From positions 1 to 6,901 of the forward strand of contig JAUWHC010000137.1 in NCBI GenBank assembly GCA_030606095.1: 6,901 nucleotides of DNA, read 5' to 3'. The DNA comes from Promethearchaeota archaeon. GTDB taxonomy: Archaea > Asgardarchaeota > Lokiarchaeia > Sigyniarchaeales > SOKP01. A program made the position numbers and the translations under genes. Position 1 is the first letter of the stretch, and every line of letters begins with the position of its first letter. The notes below the pieces were generated by a model. The model made no database searches. It saw only the letters and a program-made list of their open reading frames with translations, and had not been told where the DNA came from. This document shows, piece after piece, positions 5,127 to 6,901 of the stretch.

Positions 5127-6221
5127 CTACAATAGTTGGTCTAATGTTTTTTGTACGGCTCGCGGTTTTGCTTTCTGCTTTTCGAAATAGTCTCGGCACT
5201 TGTCAAAATTCGCAAGTAGTTTGGCTAAATTTTTTTGTACCTTTTCCCTATTTAAATAGTGTTCTTCACACAATAATGAAAATACTCGTTGCTCGTTGGG
5301 AAAACTCCAATTTAAACTAGGGTAATAGGTAAGGACATCGGGTAGCAAAAATATTTCTCTAACTTTCGCAATTAGTTCTAGAGTGAGAGAAGAAAAATCG
5401 TATTTTTTTTTTTCCTGGTATACTACATTTTCCAAATTTTTATGGTTTTTAACGAACTTATAAGCGTGTTTGGGTCCAATTTTTCTGATGCCCGGAAAAT
5501 AATCGTTTCCAATAAGGATTCCTATGTCGACGAGTTGGAACTGATCGATTCCTAATCGCTTTAAATTTTCTTTCAGGTCGATTACCACGGGCACGACCTT
5601 TTGGTACTTCCACCTTCCTTGTATTTTTCGTCTCATTGATTTCGAAAAGTTTTGTATCTGGTGCAGACATCCGAAGAGAAGGGAATCGAAATCTTGGGAA
5701 TTAGAATAATGGGTAATCCTATCCTTGACCAGTTGAGCGCATTGAGATTCTGCCGAAGCGGGAGAATTTATGCAAGGGACTCCTAAAGCTCCTAAGAGCT
5801 GTTTTGATTCTTTGATAAGATTAGGCCATAGATATTCTCTGGACATGGCGATTTTTTTTGCGCTTTCCCTGTTTCCAGAACGAAGCATCGATCGATATAA
5901 ATTTTGCGTGAAAATAAAGTCGTTAAGTCGGTCTTTCGTTTTTATCTTCTTGAGCTCTGAATCGAGTCCGTCGAAGCAAAAAATCGGGAAAATCTTCTTG
6001 GAATAGTAAAAATTAATCCTATACAACAAACCATAGAGGTGAGATATCGGTCGTTGGGTTCGATCGAGAATAAGTCCTGCACGAGAGCCGTCTGGATTTT
6101 TTCGGGCGAAGTTAAAAAGGCTCATAATCACATTCGGGGCGTCTATTGCCAAAATTTTACCCTCTAATTCGGAAAATTCGATTTTATTTCGGACAATGAG
6201 CTCCTGTAATTTAACTCCCAT
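5127..6221 (-). CDS. fen: FEN1/XPG-family flap endonuclease, divergent, one catalytic Glu replaced (364 aa)
   Basis: A near full-length FEN1 homologue, slightly longer than the usual 330-350 aa. It starts MGVKL as in archaeal and eukaryotic FEN1, where Gly2 becomes the N-terminus near the active site. The N-domain has IAIDAPN (Asp27) and FPIFCFDG (Asp84) followed by a Lys/Arg-rich arch. The I-domain has SPASAESQCA, where FEN1 normally has APSEGEAQ: the second Glu is kept (Glu158) but the first is Ser156. QDFDSLLFG keeps Asp177 and Asp179; VDIGILIGNDYFPGIRKIGP keeps Asp240 and the helix-two-turn-helix. The tail ends QKTLDQLL, a PIP-box-like PCNA-binding motif with Leu-Leu in place of the aromatic pair. 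It would cut 5' flaps in Okazaki maturation or repair, but the substitution may lower or alter activity. Flank genes suggest a paralogue rather than the housekeeping copy. The stop is TAG. Confidence 0.93.
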   Translation of the reverse strand: MGVKLQELIVRNKIEFSELEGKILAIDAPNVIMSLFNFARKNPDGSRAGLILDRTQRPISHLYGLLYRINFYYSKKIFPIFCFDGLDSELKKIKTKDRLNDFIFTQNLYRSMLRSGNRESAKKIAMSREYLWPNLIKESKQLLGALGVPCINSPASAESQCAQLVKDRITHYSNSQDFDSLLFGCLHQIQNFSKSMRRKIQGRWKYQKVVPVVIDLKENLKRLGIDQFQLVDIGILIGNDYFPGIRKIGPKHAYKFVKNHKNLENVVYQEKKKYDFSSLTLELIAKVREIFLLPDVLTYYPSLNWSFPNEQRVFSLLCEEHYLNREKVQKNLAKLLANFDKCRDYFEKQKAKPRAVQKTLDQLL

Positions 6222-6278
6222 AACTGAAAATCTTTTAAATTAATAATTAATAAAGAAAAAAAAAGATGGGTTAAGAAT

Positions 6279-6392
6279 TTAGAAAAACGGTAAAAACAAA
6301 ATATTGTTTACAGTTAGCGCTATTGCCAATAAAAAAGAAATTGATATAATACTGACCGAAACGAGCGTTATCTTCCATTTGTCGCTTATCAA
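6279..6392 (-). CDS. Small single-pass membrane protein (37 aa, TTG start)
   Basis: A 37-codon frame starting with TTG at 6392 and ending with TAA at 6279-6281. It begins with a short charged head (ISDKWK) followed by about 25 hydrophobic residues (ITLVSVSIISISFLLAIALTV), then NNILFLPFF, so it would be a single transmembrane helix with a very short tail. A Shine-Dalgarno sequence, GAGGT at 6402-6406, lies nine bases before the TTG, the same motif and spacing as before hicA. A stop immediately upstream in frame (TAA) rules out a longer N-terminus. It sits 57 bases before the FEN1-like gene on the same strand. Function unknown; possible roles include a small membrane peptide or a type I toxin-like peptide. 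Random AT-rich hydrophobic translation cannot be excluded. Confidence 0.45.
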   Translation of the reverse strand: MISDKWKITLVSVSIISISFLLAIALTVNNILFLPFF

Positions 6393-6401
6393 GTTGTTTT
6401 A

Positions 6402-6406
6402 ACCTC
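6402..6406 (-). promoter_or_regulatory. Shine-Dalgarno sequence for the 37-codon membrane ORF
   Basis: GAGGT on the minus strand, nine bases before TTG at 6392. It is the main evidence that this non-ATG frame is translated. Confidence 0.4.
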
Positions 6407-6550
6407 TTATTTCGAAGTTGTTAGAATATGTTAAATTAGTTTTATATAAATGAAAAAAATGCTCTCGAAATTTTTGTTTATCTATCTCTACAAATTATTA
6501 TAAAAATTTAATCGTATTTGATTTCAAAAAATAAAAAAATAAAAAAGAAG

Positions 6551-6754
6551 TTATTTGAACCACTTCTCGTAATTATTGACCCACGACTTAACCGACTTTA
6601 TCGCTTTAGAATAATCGACTATGTCGGTGTCGCTACCCGCGTTTATAGAGCTAGATACTGCTCTCCTATTGTACATGCTGGAGATCGCTTGATATGTCGC
6701 TCGATTACATTGTTTATCGGCTGAGTTCGCAATATCTACACCTAAATCGTACAA
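6551..6754 (-). CDS. Unknown protein, probably 5'-truncated (67 codons from TTG)
   Basis: A minus-strand frame ending with TAA at 6551-6553. From TTG at 6754 it gives 67 residues; the frame stays open for 13 more codons (RDSFACEAYSSEA) to a TAA at 6794-6796, and there is no ATG near its beginning. The sequence is hydrophilic, with GVDIANSADKQCNRATYQAI, then SSMYNRRAVSSS and SVKSWVNNYEKWF, which looks like a real soluble helical protein, and TCG, GCG and CGA codons are frequent as in the FEN1-like gene on the same strand. I do not recognise it. The lack of a start and the plus-strand fragment beginning at about 6771 suggest that its 5' part was lost at a rearrangement point. The opposite strand is also open here but looks like a shadow. 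Confidence 0.45.
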   Translation of the reverse strand: MYDLGVDIANSADKQCNRATYQAISSMYNRRAVSSSINAGSDTDIVDYSKAIKSVKSWVNNYEKWFK

Positions 6755-6770
6755 CGCTTCAGAGGAATAG

Positions 6771-6899
6771 GCTTCGCAAGCAAATGAATCTCTTTATGAA
6801 ATAATGGAATATGTTCAAAAAGAAAATATACGCCCTCCAGACCAAGCCAAGGAAGAAATAATTGCTGAAATTGAGGTTTCTAAAAAATATTTTAAGTAA
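6771..6899 (+). pseudogene. Antitoxin-like C-terminal fragment (42 codons, no start)
   Basis: The frame opens after a TAG at 6768-6770 and ends with TAA at 6897-6899. It reads ANESLYEIMEYVQKENIRPP followed by a Lys/Glu-rich helical tail (DQAKEEIIAEIEVSKKYFK). A small helical, charged protein with a PP turn of this kind would fit an antitoxin tail, but I cannot name the family. The only in-frame ATG (6804) leaves 31 residues. The codons before about 6777 overlap the reverse-strand unknown ORF, so this is probably the surviving 3' part of a gene cut at that point. It may instead be a short real gene. Confidence 0.35.
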
Positions 6900-6901
6900 T
6901 T

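Noticed and set aside
5770..6006. Plus-strand ORF of 78 codons inside the nuclease gene
   Set aside because: It lies wholly antisense to conserved FEN1 sequence and has no recognisable protein pattern; the same applies to other antisense or out-of-frame ORFs at 5458-5670, 4902-5084 and 2515-2706.
6518..6724. Plus-strand ORF of 68 codons at the right end
   Set aside because: It overlaps the minus-strand unknown ORF, whose composition is more protein-like and whose codons resemble the neighbouring genes. Neither is certain.
1..6901. CRISPR array, rRNA or complete tRNA genes
   Set aside because: No regularly spaced short repeats and no rRNA- or tRNA-like structure were found by eye on either strand.

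Overview
The window most likely comes from an AT-rich archaeon, plausibly an Asgard archaeon. Three features point to an archaeon: a FEN1/XPG-family flap nuclease with the archaeal-style N-terminus MGVKL and a C-terminal PCNA-binding (PIP-like) tail, a protein whose C-terminal third looks like a TFB (TFIIB) cyclin repeat, and a Zn-ribbon/winged-helix protein. The Asgard suggestion rests on a small longin-like protein at 254-652 of a kind abundant in those genomes. Start regions are mostly leaderless-looking, with TATA-like tracts 25-30 nt upstream. The assignment is an inference from a few genes.

Left part (1-1500): the C-terminal end of an unknown gene, the longin-like protein, a small acidic orphan protein that may be antitoxin-like, and the C-terminal half of an alpha/beta-hydrolase without its nucleophile half. 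Everything here is on the + strand with gaps of about 100 bases or more.

Middle (1590-3800): a toxin-antitoxin island, much of it decayed. It holds (a) on the minus strand an intact antitoxin followed by a ParE/RelE toxin with an in-frame TAA at codon 5; (b) on the plus strand an intact HicB-like antitoxin overlapping by ATGA a HicA toxin with an in-frame TGA at codon 32; (c) a decayed second copy of the antitoxin in (a), sharing 50 identical bases with it; (d) on the plus strand an intact PF09720-type antitoxin overlapping by ATGA an intact RelE/ParE toxin. Module (d) sits between two copies of a 22-bp repeat whose reverse complement matches the start of the broken ParE toxin. So the antitoxins of (a) and (b) are intact while their toxins carry stops, and only (d) looks fully functional.

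Right part (3818-6754): a run of minus-strand genes. In transcription order these are a 5'-truncated unknown ORF, a 37-codon single-TM protein with a Shine-Dalgarno and TTG start, the FEN1-like nuclease, the Zn-ribbon/winged-helix protein and the TFB-like protein. The nuclease retains all but one of the expected metal-binding acids; the first Glu of the E-x-E pair is Ser156. Together they look like a compact DNA-processing and transcription-factor cassette, possibly a paralogous set or a mobile-element remnant. At the right edge an apparent junction joins the truncated minus-strand ORF to a plus-strand fragment resembling an antitoxin tail.
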